Shown: positions 1-11,357, counted from the first letter of the stretch. The stretch: 64,000 nt of DNA from Klebsiella spallanzanii (GCF_902158555.1 NZ_CABGGS010000034.1:469771-533770); one strand, 5' to 3'. A program made the numbers and translations. The notes: generated by a model from the letters alone, not told the origin.

Positions 1-389
1 ATTCACTGCCTAAAGAATGGTCTTTAGCCGATGCACTTTCTGAAGATGTCGATTTACCATTTACCGAGGAAGTGAAAGAGATAAAAGATGGTGTTGAAAC
101 AGTAACGAATAGACCTGTACGCGATGCGGAAGGCAAGCCAATTCTGATACCGGTAATGAAAGCCAGCTCCAGTCGATTAATCGCATTGATGGGTATGATA
201 GTCATTTTATTTATGTTTATCGGTTTCGGAACCTTAATACTATTTGATTTCGGTAAAAATGGTGAAATCTCCAATCCGAGCTCAGTGAGTGAAATCATTA
301 AATTTCTGGCGGCAGGCATGACATTATTTGCACCTTATGTCGTAAATAAATTCACTTCTCTGTTTCAGGGTTTAATAACGAACAAATAG
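1..389 (+). CDS. Holin-like two-helix membrane protein, 5' end outside the window
   Basis: The frame is open from base 3 to the TAA at 387-389, so the start lies left of the window. A GTG at 72 has GAGGA only one base before it, too close to act as its ribosome site, so I do not take it as the start. The visible part has an acidic soluble N-terminus, then two hydrophobic stretches: one beginning LIALMGMIVILF and one around IIKFLAAGMTLFAPYVV, followed by a short Lys-containing tail. The architecture (small, two helices, directly 5' of a muramidase gene, 45-base gap) is holin-like. The role is inferred from position and topology only; I recognise no family. Confidence 0.55.
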   Translation, partial: SLPKEWSLADALSEDVDLPFTEEVKEIKDGVETVTNRPVRDAEGKPILIPVMKASSSRLIALMGMIVILFMFIGFGTLILFDFGKNGEISNPSSVSEIIKFLAAGMTLFAPYVVNKFTSLFQGLITNK

Positions 390-434
390 ACACAACGTTG
401 CACCGAACCGTAATCCCTCTTGAAGGAGAGTACT

Positions 435-1124
435 ATGTTTTCCAAAAGCAAAATTGAGTCGCTACAATTAGCATTGAAATCATTAGAACTTTATAATGGC
501 GATATTGATGGTATCGTCGGCCCGGTGACACTGTCAGCAACTAAAAAGTTCGAAGCGCTTATGGTTGAAAAACCATACATGAGTAAACCACCAGCCGAAG
601 CCCCAATACCTGACATCACAAAAATCGATACCATTATCGATCAACCTGGTTCACATATTGATGAAGCGCTGACGTTTACTTTAAAAAATGAGGGGGGGTA
701 TATTAATCATCCAGCGGATCAGGGAGGGGCGACGAACAAAGGCATCATGCTTAGTGAGCTATCAGAATATCTGGGGAGAAAAGACGTAACGGAAGATGAA
801 CTAAAAAACATCGATGTTAAAACAATCACAGCCATCTACAAAAAGAATTATTGGGATATTTTAAATTTAGATAATATTTTAGATCAAAGCATTGCTACTG
901 CACTGTTTGATATGAGCGTGTTATGCGGCGTAGGAACCACATTAAAAATTTGCCAGGAAATATTAGGCATTAGCATAACCAAAAGAATGGATACTCAAAC
1001 ACTGGACGCCCTCAATAAACTTCCCAATGACAAATTCATTCCTCTGTTTGCCAGTAAGCACATTGAATTATTAAAAAAAATCGTAGCCAAAAACCCATCT
1101 CAGAATGTATTTCTTAAAGGATAG
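435..1124 (+). CDS. PG-binding plus GH108 muramidase, N-terminal half of an amber-split gene
   Basis: The ATG at 435 follows AAGGAGAG (423-430); a TTG at 420 lies upstream of that site and is unlikely. Residues 4-41 form a peptidoglycan_binding_1 repeat (GDIDGIVGPVT). Residues about 75-150 are a GH108 (DUF847) muramidase with the signature NEGGYINHPADQGGATNKGI, Glu86 being the expected catalytic acid. A PG_binding_3-like region follows and ends at FLKG. GH108 proteins normally continue FLKGW; here the Trp codon is TAG (1122-1124), and the same frame runs on without another stop into the L,D-transpeptidase-like domain ending at 1748. GH108 enzymes cleave glycan strands and include secretion-linked TtsA-type muramidases. 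The half product might still be active because its catalytic domain is complete. Confidence 0.75.
   Translation: MFSKSKIESLQLALKSLELYNGDIDGIVGPVTLSATKKFEALMVEKPYMSKPPAEAPIPDITKIDTIIDQPGSHIDEALTFTLKNEGGYINHPADQGGATNKGIMLSELSEYLGRKDVTEDELKNIDVKTITAIYKKNYWDILNLDNILDQSIATALFDMSVLCGVGTTLKICQEILGISITKRMDTQTLDALNKLPNDKFIPLFASKHIELLKKIVAKNPSQNVFLKG
1122..1124 (+). other. In-frame TAG at a conserved Trp position
   Basis: Codon 230 counted from the ATG at 435. The reading frame before it ends ..NVFLKG and after it continues TNRANRLNSLIDDD.., matching the family pattern FLKGW-x-NRVNSL with TAG where TGG is expected. A single G-to-A change would explain it. Alternatives are a sequencing error or programmed or suppressor read-through. 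Confidence 0.8.
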
Positions 1125-1748
1125 ACAAACAGAGCTAACCGGCTTAATTCACTCATTGATGATGATAGCATAGACGTCAGCATACCGTCATTGGCAACCG
1201 GCGGCACCATTGGTGAGGGATTATATGCCCTCGCAGATAGTGCTGGCATTCCACCGGGTGATATTAAGAAGATGATTGACTGGCAAACGCAAAACAATGC
1301 AGCATCCAACCCACGCTATTGGGTTGTATTCAAAATAAAAGAGCACTCAAGAACCCAAAGAATGCATATCTTTGATCGCATCGGTAATTCTGTCCAAAGT
1401 GTTTATGCAGTACACGGGACAGGTAGCGATCCAAATAATGATGGACTGGCAACAATTTTTTCAAATACACCAGATTCTCACCAAAGTTCATTAGGACTCT
1501 ATAAAACGCTGAGCACCTATACGATGGCAAAACATGGTAGAGCATTGCGGCTTGAAGGTCTTGAGGAGAGTAATAATAATGCCTACATACGGGGTATTGT
1601 CTTTCATGGGGTCCCCTATGCGGATGAAGAATATATAAACAAATATGGCCGTTGCGGGCGCTCTTACGGTTGCCCCGCCGTTGCGTATGACATTGTTCAA
1701 TCATTAATTGATAAACTCAAAGGAGGCTCACTGCTATTGATATCCTGA
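1125..1748 (+). pseudogene. YkuD_2-type L,D-transpeptidase domain, C-terminal part of the amber-split gene
   Basis: Same frame as the GH108 half. It has no good start of its own: the first candidates are TTG 1191 and an ATG near 1272, neither with a ribosome site, so it is probably silent unless the TAG is read through. The domain carries the murein L,D-transpeptidase family (PF13645-like) pattern: AVHGTGSDPNNDG, then SSLGLYKT, YTMAKHGRALRLEGLE, VFHG, and GRSYGCPAV. Counting from ATG 435, His391 and Cys413 are the likely catalytic pair. The intact protein would be 437 residues joining a glycan-strand cleaver to a peptide-crosslink enzyme. I class it as a broken gene piece; the family assignment is firm, the expression is not. 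Confidence 0.65.
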
Positions 1749-1857
1749 ACAAGAATAAAACCCGTCTATTAAGATCGATGCCTGACACAGATTAAAAATC
1801 TGTGGAAAGTTCAGCAGTACCTTCCCACTCTCCATATGAAGGTACTGCCAATCTTGA

Positions 1858-2064
1858 CGCTCCTCTGGGTGGCGGATTACCTTAGTTTCAGGACATCTCA
1901 ACGTGCGTTTTGGTGAGTTCGAATATATCCCTGCTCGCGCATGTGAATCAGGTTCTCCTCGCTGGTACATACCATCCCTAAAGTCACAATTAATTCACTC
2001 GCTTTCACGTCGCTGGTATACTCAAAACACTTTGACCTATGACAAAAATTCATTTGGCCCATGA
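1858..2064 (+). pseudogene. Possible gene fragment, unknown family
   Basis: The 354-base gap between 1748 and 2103 contains a 68-codon open stretch without an ATG, between TGA at 1855 and TGA at 2062. The translation looks protein-like (VRFGEFEYIPARACESGSPRW, then a Trp/Tyr-rich stretch ending KNSFGP) rather than random. It has no ribosome site and I recognise no family. It may be the tail of a decayed gene that once followed the peptidoglycan enzyme. Confidence 0.25.
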
Positions 2065-2102
2065 CAACGAAATACTATTCTGCGCAACGGAGATTTTGAA
2101 CC

Positions 2103-2930
2103 ATGAAACCCACAGCTGAGAAACAAGTCCTCTCCTCTTCCTCAACCCAACCACAGCATGGCATGCATAACCGGTGGCCGCGTGCAGAGAGTGTTGAGGA
2201 TTTTCGCGAAAATCTCCATGCGGTACAGCGGCGTATACACGAGGCGTGTCAACGCAGCCAGCGCGACCCATCAACGGTCCGGCTACTGCCGGTCAGCAAA
2301 ACCATGGATGAAGCGCATATCCGCCTTGCGCATCAGGCCGGTTGCTTGCTGCTCGGGGAAAATAAAGTTCAGGAAGCCTGGGGAAAATCGCAGGCCATGG
2401 CGGATCTCACGGATCTGAAATGGTCGGTTATCGGCCATCTGCAATCGAACAAAGCCAAGCTCGTCGCCAAATTCGCCAGTGAGTTTCAGGCGCTCGATAA
2501 TTTGCGTACTGCCGAAGTCCTCGACCGTCGCCTGCAGGCAGAAGGACGGATGCTCGATGTTTTTGTTCAGGTCAATACTTCCAACGAAGCCAGTAAATAC
2601 GGGCTTGCGCCGGATGACGTCGAATTATTTTTATGTCAGTTGAAAAGCTATGAAAACCTGCGGGTGCGCGGATTGATGACGTTGGCTGAATTCACCTCCG
2701 ACGCCGAACGCGTCAGAGCCTGCTTCATTCGCCTGCGATCTTTACGCGATCGCCTGTGCGAGATTGCTCCCTGTGGTTATCAACCGCAAGAGCTCTCAAT
2801 GGGTATGTCCGGTGACTTTGAAATCGCTATTGAAGAAGGGGCAACGGTAGTGCGCGTCGGGCAGGCAATATTCGGTGCGAGAGCGCTACCTGATGAGTAT
2901 TACTGGCCGCAAGAAAACCAGGCCTCGTGA
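2103..2930 (+). CDS. YggS/PLPBP-family pyridoxal-phosphate-binding protein, second copy type
   Basis: The 275-residue protein has a single PLP-binding alanine-racemase-like barrel. The PLP lysine is Lys66 in LLPVSKT; other family marks are GENKVQEAW, WSVIGHLQSNKAK, FVQVNTS and, near the end, LSMGMSGDFEIAIEEG followed by VRVGQAIFG. Housekeeping YggS is about 230 residues and maps next to yggT; this one has about 30 extra N-terminal residues and stands alone, so it is probably a paralogue. YggS proteins keep PLP homeostasis in the cytoplasm and have no known catalytic turnover. The start ATG 2103 has GGAG ten bases upstream. No operon partner is visible. Confidence 0.85.
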   Translation: MKPTAEKQVLSSSSTQPQHGMHNRWPRAESVEDFRENLHAVQRRIHEACQRSQRDPSTVRLLPVSKTMDEAHIRLAHQAGCLLLGENKVQEAWGKSQAMADLTDLKWSVIGHLQSNKAKLVAKFASEFQALDNLRTAEVLDRRLQAEGRMLDVFVQVNTSNEASKYGLAPDDVELFLCQLKSYENLRVRGLMTLAEFTSDAERVRACFIRLRSLRDRLCEIAPCGYQPQELSMGMSGDFEIAIEEGATVVRVGQAIFGARALPDEYYWPQENQAS

Positions 2931-3085
2931 CAGCATTTTATGCTGATTCGAAAACGATAACCCTCGAAAATTTTTTAAACACGCATCGCTAAAACAGCGT
3001 ATTTATGCTTGTAAATGTTCAATAACAAATCAGTTAACAGCATAAAATAAAAATCGGGCTTGCCCATTGTTACCAAAAAATGGGC

Positions 3086-3113
3086 AAAAAAAAACCGCCA
3101 TGTGACTGGCGGT
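3086..3113 (-). terminator. Rho-independent terminator of lacI
   Basis: Read on the minus strand: ACCGCCA, 6-base loop, TGGCGGT, then a run of nine T. It lies 126 bases past the lacI stop. A second, weaker inverted repeat (GCCCAT/ATGGGC, 3062-3085) abuts it. The rest of the 2931-3238 gap shows no gene. Confidence 0.85.
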
Positions 3114-3238
3114 GAATAAATGCTTGCATGGATAGATTGTGTTTTGCATTTTTACGTTCAGAGCATAAATCACCCTGTCTACGTCTACCTCGCACAATAT
3201 CACACGCAACATAAATGAAAGCTAAACGGTCATGTTGC

Positions 3239-4309
3239 TCAAAGTTTTTCCGCCAGCGCTTTGAGCTGAGCGATTACCTCCCTTTTCTCCCCCTCATCAC
3301 CTCCCTTAAAGGGCCAGGTGGACTGGCGGATGATCAAACGCGTGGGCAGCAGCTCGCAAATTTCCATCTGCGGGTCAGACATAAGCTGGATCAACAGCTC
3401 GACCGCCCGTTTTCCCAGAACATTAAAATCCTGAGCGACGGTGGTTAACGGCGGCTGAAAGTAAAGACTGTCCGCCGTGTCGTCATAACCGGTGACGGAA
3501 ATAGCCTGGCTACCGGTACGATTAAGCTGCGCCAGCGCGCTAAGCACCCCGAGCGCCATCTGATCGTTAGCGACCACGATCGCACTAATACGCGGATGCT
3601 GATGCAGTAGCTCAAACGTCTTATTCCAGCCGCTGGCGGCGCTCCAGTCGCCAAAGACCGTCACCGCATTGCTGATCCCCAGCCGATGCAGCGCCTCGCG
3701 CCAGCTGCTCAAGCGCATGCGCGCGGAAACCGAGCTTTCCGGCCCGGCCAGTAACCCGAACTCGCGATGCCCAGCTTCCCAGAGGTGCCGCACACAGGCT
3801 CCGCAGCCGTCGCGGTGATCAAAACGCACGCAGCACACATCGGTCTCCGGCGACACATCAAGAAACAGGCAGGCAATATCCGGGTTCTCCACTACCAGCC
3901 GCTCCGCAAGGCTGCTTTCCAGCGGCAGACTGATAATCGCGCCGCGAATCTGCTGGGCGCGAAACTCATTGAGCCGGGCCTGAAGAGACGGGTAATCAAC
4001 CTGTACCGGCATCGCAATCGACACCTCAAGCTGATGCGAACCGGCGTAGCTTTTCACCGCGGCGGCAATTTGTGAAGGCGCGTGCAGCGTTAGCGAGGCG
4101 GTAATCAATCCAATCGACGGCGCGGATTTACCCGCCAGCAGCTGGGCTGAACGGTTCGGAACATAGTGCAACGCCTGCATAGCGCGGATCACTTTATCGC
4201 GGGTTCGTTCAGAAACCACATCCGGATTATTCAGCACCCGGGAAACCGTCTGCTGAGAAACACCGGCCTCGCGGGCCACATCTTCTAACGTTGCCAAACG
4301 GCGCTGCAT
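3239..4309 (-). CDS. lacI: Lactose operon repressor LacI
   Basis: The start at 4309 (MQRRLATLEDVAREAGVSQQ) is preferred over an ATG 66 bases upstream because it is preceded by a GGGGGG-type ribosome site and gives 356 residues, near the 360 of E. coli LacI. Helix-turn-helix at residues 6-25 with SQQTVSRVLNNPDVV, hinge helix with NRSAQLLAGK, then a periplasmic-binding-protein-like sugar domain (GYDDTADS, FNVLGKRAVELL). The C-terminus REVIAQLKALAEKL is a short helix that could serve in tetramer formation as in E. coli. It is divergent from lacZ, the arrangement expected for autonomous control of lacZY. Confidence 0.93.
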   Translation of the reverse strand: MQRRLATLEDVAREAGVSQQTVSRVLNNPDVVSERTRDKVIRAMQALHYVPNRSAQLLAGKSAPSIGLITASLTLHAPSQIAAAVKSYAGSHQLEVSIAMPVQVDYPSLQARLNEFRAQQIRGAIISLPLESSLAERLVVENPDIACLFLDVSPETDVCCVRFDHRDGCGACVRHLWEAGHREFGLLAGPESSVSARMRLSSWREALHRLGISNAVTVFGDWSAASGWNKTFELLHQHPRISAIVVANDQMALGVLSALAQLNRTGSQAISVTGYDDTADSLYFQPPLTTVAQDFNVLGKRAVELLIQLMSDPQMEICELLPTRLIIRQSTWPFKGGDEGEKREVIAQLKALAEKL

Positions 4310-4428
4310 CACATCCCCCCTTTGCCCAAAAACACCAATGTCGTGCGCTAACATTTTATGTTTAAAAGACGACAAAAATCAGTCATTTTTTCAGTGTTTC
4401 GTGATCGTCAGTAGGTTTCATTTTCGCC

Positions 4429-7624
<3,196 letters not shown>

Positions 7625-7629
7625 TAATC

Positions 7630-7645
7630 GGGGGCGTGAGCCCCC
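7630..7645 (+). other. Intercistronic hairpin between lacZ and lacY
   Basis: GGGGGC-GTGA-GCCCCC, a 6-bp GC stem with a GNRA-type tetraloop directly after the lacZ stop and without a T-run. It may stabilise the upstream mRNA or reduce read-through into lacY. Confidence 0.5.
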
Positions 7646-7679
7646 AACCTTACAGGCATAATAATATGGAATATTCACA

Positions 7680-8930
7680 ATGAAACTCTCTGAACTCGCG
7701 CCACGTGAACGGCATAACTTTATTTATTTTATGCTGTTCTTTTTCTTCTACTATTTCATTATGTCAGCCTACTTCCCCTTCTTCCCGGTATGGCTGGCGG
7801 AAGTCAACCACTTAACCAAGACCGAAACGGGGATCGTTTTCTCTTCCATTTCACTATTCGCGATTATTTTCCAGCCCGTATTTGGCCTGATTTCAGATAA
7901 ACTTGGTCTGCGCAAACATCTGCTGTGGACCATCACCATTTTATTAATCCTGTTCGCGCCGTTCTTTATTTTCGTTTTCTCCCCCCTGTTGCAAATGAAT
8001 ATCATCGCGGGCGCGTTAGTGGGCGGTATTTATCTGGGGATTGTTTTCTCCAGCGGCTCCGGGGCGGTAGAGGCCTATATTGAGCGCGTCAGCCGCGCCA
8101 ACCGTTTCGAATACGGTAAGGTTCGCGTTTCCGGCTGTATTGGCTGGGCATTATGCGCATCAATCACCGGTATTTTATTTGGCATTGACCCCAATATTAC
8201 CTTCTGGATCGCCTCAGGTTTCGCCCTGATCCTCGGCGTGTTGTTGTGGGTATCAAAACCGGAGAGCAGCAATAGCGCTGAGGTTATCGACGCGCTCGGC
8301 GCCAACCGCCAGGCCTTCTCGATGCGCACCGCCGCTGAACTGCTGCGGATGCCGCGCTTCTGGGGCTTTATTATTTACGTCGTGGGCGTCGCCAGCGTGT
8401 ATGATGTTTTCGACCAGCAGTTCGCCAACTTCTTTAAAGGCTTCTTCTCCAGCCCCCAGCGCGGAACCGAAATCTTTGGCTTCGTCACCACCGGAGGGGA
8501 GTTACTTAATGCGCTGATTATGTTCTGCGCGCCCGCTATCGTTAACCGGATCGGTGCCAAGAATGCCCTGCTGACCGCGGGATTAATTATGTCAGTACGT
8601 ATTCTGGGATCGTCCTTTGCCACCTCAGCGGTGGAAGTCGTTATATTAAAAATGCTGCATATGTTTGAAGTTCCGTTCCTGCTGGTCGGTACTTTTAAAT
8701 ATATCTCCTCGGCGTTTAACCCGAAGCTCTCAGCCACGCTGTTCCTGATCGGCTTTAATTTATCGAAACAGCTTTCAGGCGTGGTGCTTTCAGCATGGGT
8801 AGGGAGGATGTACGATACCGTCGGATTCCATCAGGCTTATCTTATCCTCGGCTGTATTACCCTGAGCTTTACCGTTATCTCACTGTTTACCCTGAAAGGG
8901 AGCAAAACGCTGCTCCCTGCTGCTGCATAA
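7680..8930 (+). CDS. lacY: Lactose/H+ symporter LacY
   Basis: A 416-residue, 12-helix major facilitator protein of the oligosaccharide:H+ symporter family. Residues needed for sugar and proton binding in E. coli LacY are present with a +5 offset: Glu131 (AVEAYIER) and Arg149 (KVRVSG) for E126/R144, Glu in [11 protein letters not shown] for E269, Arg in SVRILGSS for R302, and His/Glu in LHMFEVPF for H322/E325. It lies 55 bases after lacZ. No lacA follows; the next gene is on the other strand, so thiogalactoside acetyltransferase is absent from this operon. Confidence 0.95.
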   Translation: MKLSELAPRERHNFIYFMLFFFFYYFIMSAYFPFFPVWLAEVNHLTKTETGIVFSSISLFAIIFQPVFGLISDKLGLRKHLLWTITILLILFAPFFIFVFSPLLQMNIIAGALVGGIYLGIVFSSGSGAVEAYIERVSRANRFEYGKVRVSGCIGWALCASITGILFGIDPNITFWIASGFALILGVLLWVSKPESSNSAEVIDALGANRQAFSMRTAAELLRMPRFWGFIIYVVGVASVYDVFDQQFANFFKGFFSSPQRGTEIFGFVTTGGELLNALIMFCAPAIVNRIGAKNALLTAGLIMSVRILGSSFATSAVEVVILKMLHMFEVPFLLVGTFKYISSAFNPKLSATLFLIGFNLSKQLSGVVLSAWVGRMYDTVGFHQAYLILGCITLSFTVISLFTLKGSKTLLPAAA

Positions 8931-8937
8931 TATGCAT

Positions 8938-8959
8938 GCCGCCGGAATAACCCGGCGGC
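8938..8959 (+). terminator. Hairpin at the end of lacZY, probable terminator
   Basis: GCCGCCGG-6-base loop-CCGGCGGC between the convergent lacY and the AAA ATPase gene. The stem is strong but lacks a proper T-run, so termination is inferred from position. Confidence 0.45.
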
Positions 8960-8987
8960 GCTTCTGCACCAATACCCGATAAGGTAT

Positions 8988-10076
8988 CTATCCGATAATC
9001 CGCGTTTCTCCATCGCTATTTTCCAGTCCATAAATCCGGGCTTCAGCCATTGAGGAAATCAGTTCAGCCAGCTCGGCAGAGTGGCTGGTTAACCAGATTT
9101 GACTATAGCGGGACGCTTCGACGATCAGCCGGGCAAGCGCGGGAAACATCTGGCGATGCAGACTATTTTCAGGTTCATTGATCGCCAAAAATGCCGGAGG
9201 TCGTGGGCTTAACAATGCCACCGCCAGGCACAGGAAACGCAGCGTGCCGTCGGACATTTCCGCCGCCAGTAAAGGCCGGTAAACGCCATTTCGGCGCATC
9301 TTCATGGAGAAACGCGAGTTTTCGTTTTCGCAGTAAAAAGTGCATTGCGGAAAGGCTTCTGCGAGGATCTCATGCAGTAGCTCTTCCGCTCCAATTTCCA
9401 CGATGGTTTGAAAAGCCGCCGCCAGATTATGTCCATCGCTATCAAGCACCGGAGAGCGGTAACCTACCGTCGGATGGCGCAGCGGCGAGAGTCTGCCAAT
9501 AGTAAATTCGTGATAGAAACGCCAGTGGCGCATGGTTTCCCTGACCCGCGACACTTCAGGAAAGCGATGCGGCTCGCCTAGTTGGCCAAAAATAGATTCG
9601 TTCTCATAAATAGTGTCGGTGAAGGTGCTTCGTTCACCGTTAACGTCTACCAGAAATGCGGCCTGATTTTTGCGCTCCAGCACTCTCGATGAAGGGCGTC
9701 GGGAAAATCCCGTCAGCCAGATAGACTCCTCTTTAACTATCGGATCCAGTTTAAACTGAGTGGGATAAGGCAGCTTTTCCGGAAAACCAACCTGTAGCTG
9801 ATAGTCGAATTCATCGGTCATACAGGCAATCTGTAGCCGTCGGGGAAAGCGGTCGGTTGGCGCACTCGGCCCGGACCACATGATGTTTTCCAGCCCGCCT
9901 TCATCGCTGATATAGCCAGAGAATTTCCCATCGGCGCAAGCGGTTAACAGGTGGATAGCTTTATAGATATTGGACTTACCGCAGCCGTTGGGGCCAAAAA
10001 CAATATTCAGCGCACCGAGCTCCAGTTCGATATCCCTGACCGATCTGAAATTCTTTATCCGGATATGGCTAATCAT
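8988..10076 (-). CDS. AAA ATPase, RecF/SMC-like (AAA_15/AAA_21 type)
   Basis: The 362-residue protein starts MISHIRIKNFRSVRDIELEL, typical of RecF/OLD-like ATPases. It has Walker A GPNGCGKS (28-35), an ABC-type signature region MSDGTLRFLCL, Walker B with FLAINEPENSLH and a switch motif LTSHSAEL. There is no fused TOPRIM or nuclease domain and no adjacent nuclease or toxin gene, so it is not a recognisable Old, Gabija or septu-like pair. It stands alone, convergent with lacY. ATP-dependent DNA or RNA metabolism is inferred from the family; the substrate is unknown. Confidence 0.8.
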   Translation of the reverse strand: MISHIRIKNFRSVRDIELELGALNIVFGPNGCGKSNIYKAIHLLTACADGKFSGYISDEGGLENIMWSGPSAPTDRFPRRLQIACMTDEFDYQLQVGFPEKLPYPTQFKLDPIVKEESIWLTGFSRRPSSRVLERKNQAAFLVDVNGERSTFTDTIYENESIFGQLGEPHRFPEVSRVRETMRHWRFYHEFTIGRLSPLRHPTVGYRSPVLDSDGHNLAAAFQTIVEIGAEELLHEILAEAFPQCTFYCENENSRFSMKMRRNGVYRPLLAAEMSDGTLRFLCLAVALLSPRPPAFLAINEPENSLHRQMFPALARLIVEASRYSQIWLTSHSAELAELISSMAEARIYGLENSDGETRIIG

Positions 10077-10178
10077 AAGATTCCCGAAACGTACAAAAGC
10101 GTGATGGCTTACTGTAACGGAGACGGGTGAAAAACGAAACTCAACCAGCCGGACGACAGACAGTCGCCCGGCGCCAGA

Positions 10179-10442
10179 TTAACTGAAGAGTTTTTTCATA
10201 CCACGGGTCAGCGCCACTCTTTCGAGTTTGTCTGAGTCCTCATGGCTATCGTTGAAAACGCCGAAAAAATAGCGTTCATCGTCAATGGTTTGCGAGACTA
10301 TCTTATAGCTCAGCGGCTGACCAGATTTTGCACCATATTGCGCGGGAGTCACGGAAATTTCCTTCGCGTTATCGGCAACGCTGACCATCAGGCCATCGCC
10401 TTTCCCCCCTACCAGCATCACCTTAATTAACGGATGCACCAT
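10179..10442 (-). CDS. Hypothetical 87-residue protein
   Basis: ATG 10442 has a strong GGGAGG ribosome site three bases away. No signal peptide or transmembrane stretch; sequence with KVMLVGGKGDGLMVSVAD and ERYFFGVFNDSHEDSDKLERV suggests a small soluble beta-rich protein. It starts 25 bases after the stop of the secreted protein at 10468-10722, so the two are probably cotranscribed. No family recognised. Confidence 0.6.
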   Translation of the reverse strand: MVHPLIKVMLVGGKGDGLMVSVADNAKEISVTPAQYGAKSGQPLSYKIVSQTIDDERYFFGVFNDSHEDSDKLERVALTRGMKKLFS

Positions 10443-10467
10443 GTCCCTCCCGGGTTGAGGTCAATGA

Positions 10468-10722
10468 TTAATTTTCGATGGCCGCAGGCTGACAGTTAGC
10501 CTTTGAGTCACCGTGGCCGGATTTGTCATTCGCAGGAACCGGATGAGCGCCCTCTTTACCCACCACAGGCGGTAACGGTACGCCTTCTTTGTCCACCGCT
10601 GGCGGCGCTTTCTGGCAGGTCGCCGTTTGCGTGACTTCCGCGCCCCAGGCTGACGTTTGCAGATTCAGGATCGCCACGGGCGCTAAAAGTAACGCAGTCT
10701 TCAGTACATTCTTATAGTTCAT
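10468..10722 (-). CDS. Small secreted protein with Pro/Lys-Glu-Gly repeats
   Basis: 84 residues with a clear Sec signal peptide (MNYKNVLKTALLLAPVAILN.. to TSAWGA). The mature part is low-complexity: imperfect repeats DKEGVPLPPVVGKEGAHPVP then NDKSGHGD, with two Cys. It is probably periplasmic or exported. No family recognised. First gene of a two-gene minus-strand unit. Confidence 0.55.
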   Translation of the reverse strand: MNYKNVLKTALLLAPVAILNLQTSAWGAEVTQTATCQKAPPAVDKEGVPLPPVVGKEGAHPVPANDKSGHGDSKANCQPAAIEN

Positions 10723-10998
10723 ACCGGCCTTGAGTAAAAAAATTTATTTCTTATGCTGAGCTAAGCGCTGATTATTAGTAGTAAAAGCTGACAAATGATG
10801 AAGGAAAAAAGAGGAATTGTGAATATCAATAGCTCCGATTTATCAATTTCGGCGTCTATACCAGGGAATCTATTCGGATCTTACCTCTCGGAATTATCTC
10901 AATCAATTGAAATTACAGGAAAACCACTAATTCTGGCGAAGTTCTTTACTGAAGCGCGGTTCTATACTGAAAGCGAAAACAACAATCTGGGTTATATA

Positions 10999-11325
10999 AT
11001 GAAGAAACATTATCTGTTGCTCCTTCTGGCAAGTGCAGCGCTATTACAGGGCTGTTCGGCATTTGACAAACATCATGGCGTTAACTGGGGAGAAGGTACT
11101 TGCCCACCCCCGACGGCGGATGCGATCGGCAAGTCTAATCAGTTGATTATCGAAGATGGTAAAACGCTGAAATGCCAGATTCGCCCTTACGTTAGCAATA
11201 TGGCCTGCCAGGGTATTACTGATAAAACCAACGCCGACGGCGTCGTCTGTCAGAACGGGCTTGGTCAGTCGATCCTGTTTATCTTTGACGACAAAGGCGT
11301 GCTGAAAAAACACGGCAGCGTGTAG
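10999..11325 (+). CDS. Small lipoprotein
   Basis: The frame is open further upstream, but the ATG at 10999 begins a textbook lipoprotein signal: MKKHYLLLLLASAALLQGC, with lipobox LLQGC. The mature part of about 90 residues has Cys pairs (GTCPPP, LKCQIRPYVSNMACQG, GVVCQNG) and ends in FIFDDKGVLKKHGSV. It is expected to be anchored in the outer membrane, since the residue after the lipid Cys is Ser, not Asp. Function unknown. A strong terminator follows. Confidence 0.7.
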   Translation: MKKHYLLLLLASAALLQGCSAFDKHHGVNWGEGTCPPPTADAIGKSNQLIIEDGKTLKCQIRPYVSNMACQGITDKTNADGVVCQNGLGQSILFIFDDKGVLKKHGSV

Positions 11326-11357
11326 GTCATCGGCTTGCTGGCCGGACGAGAGTCATC

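Noticed and set aside
1330..1704. Minus-strand frame opposite the YkuD_2 domain
   Set aside because: Opposes conserved His/Cys motifs; no start signal.
3062..3085. GCCCAT/ATGGGC hairpin as a + strand terminator for the YggS-type gene
   Set aside because: It is followed by A, not T, on the + strand; the adjacent stem is clearly a minus-strand terminator.
8988..10722. AAA ATPase with the small genes as a defence system
   Set aside because: No nuclease, toxin or sensor domain, and the small genes are secreted or unconnected with the ATPase (102-base gap, no coupling).
10795..10998. N-terminal extension of the small lipoprotein frame
   Set aside because: The internal ATG at 10999 begins a perfect lipoprotein signal, which must be N-terminal.
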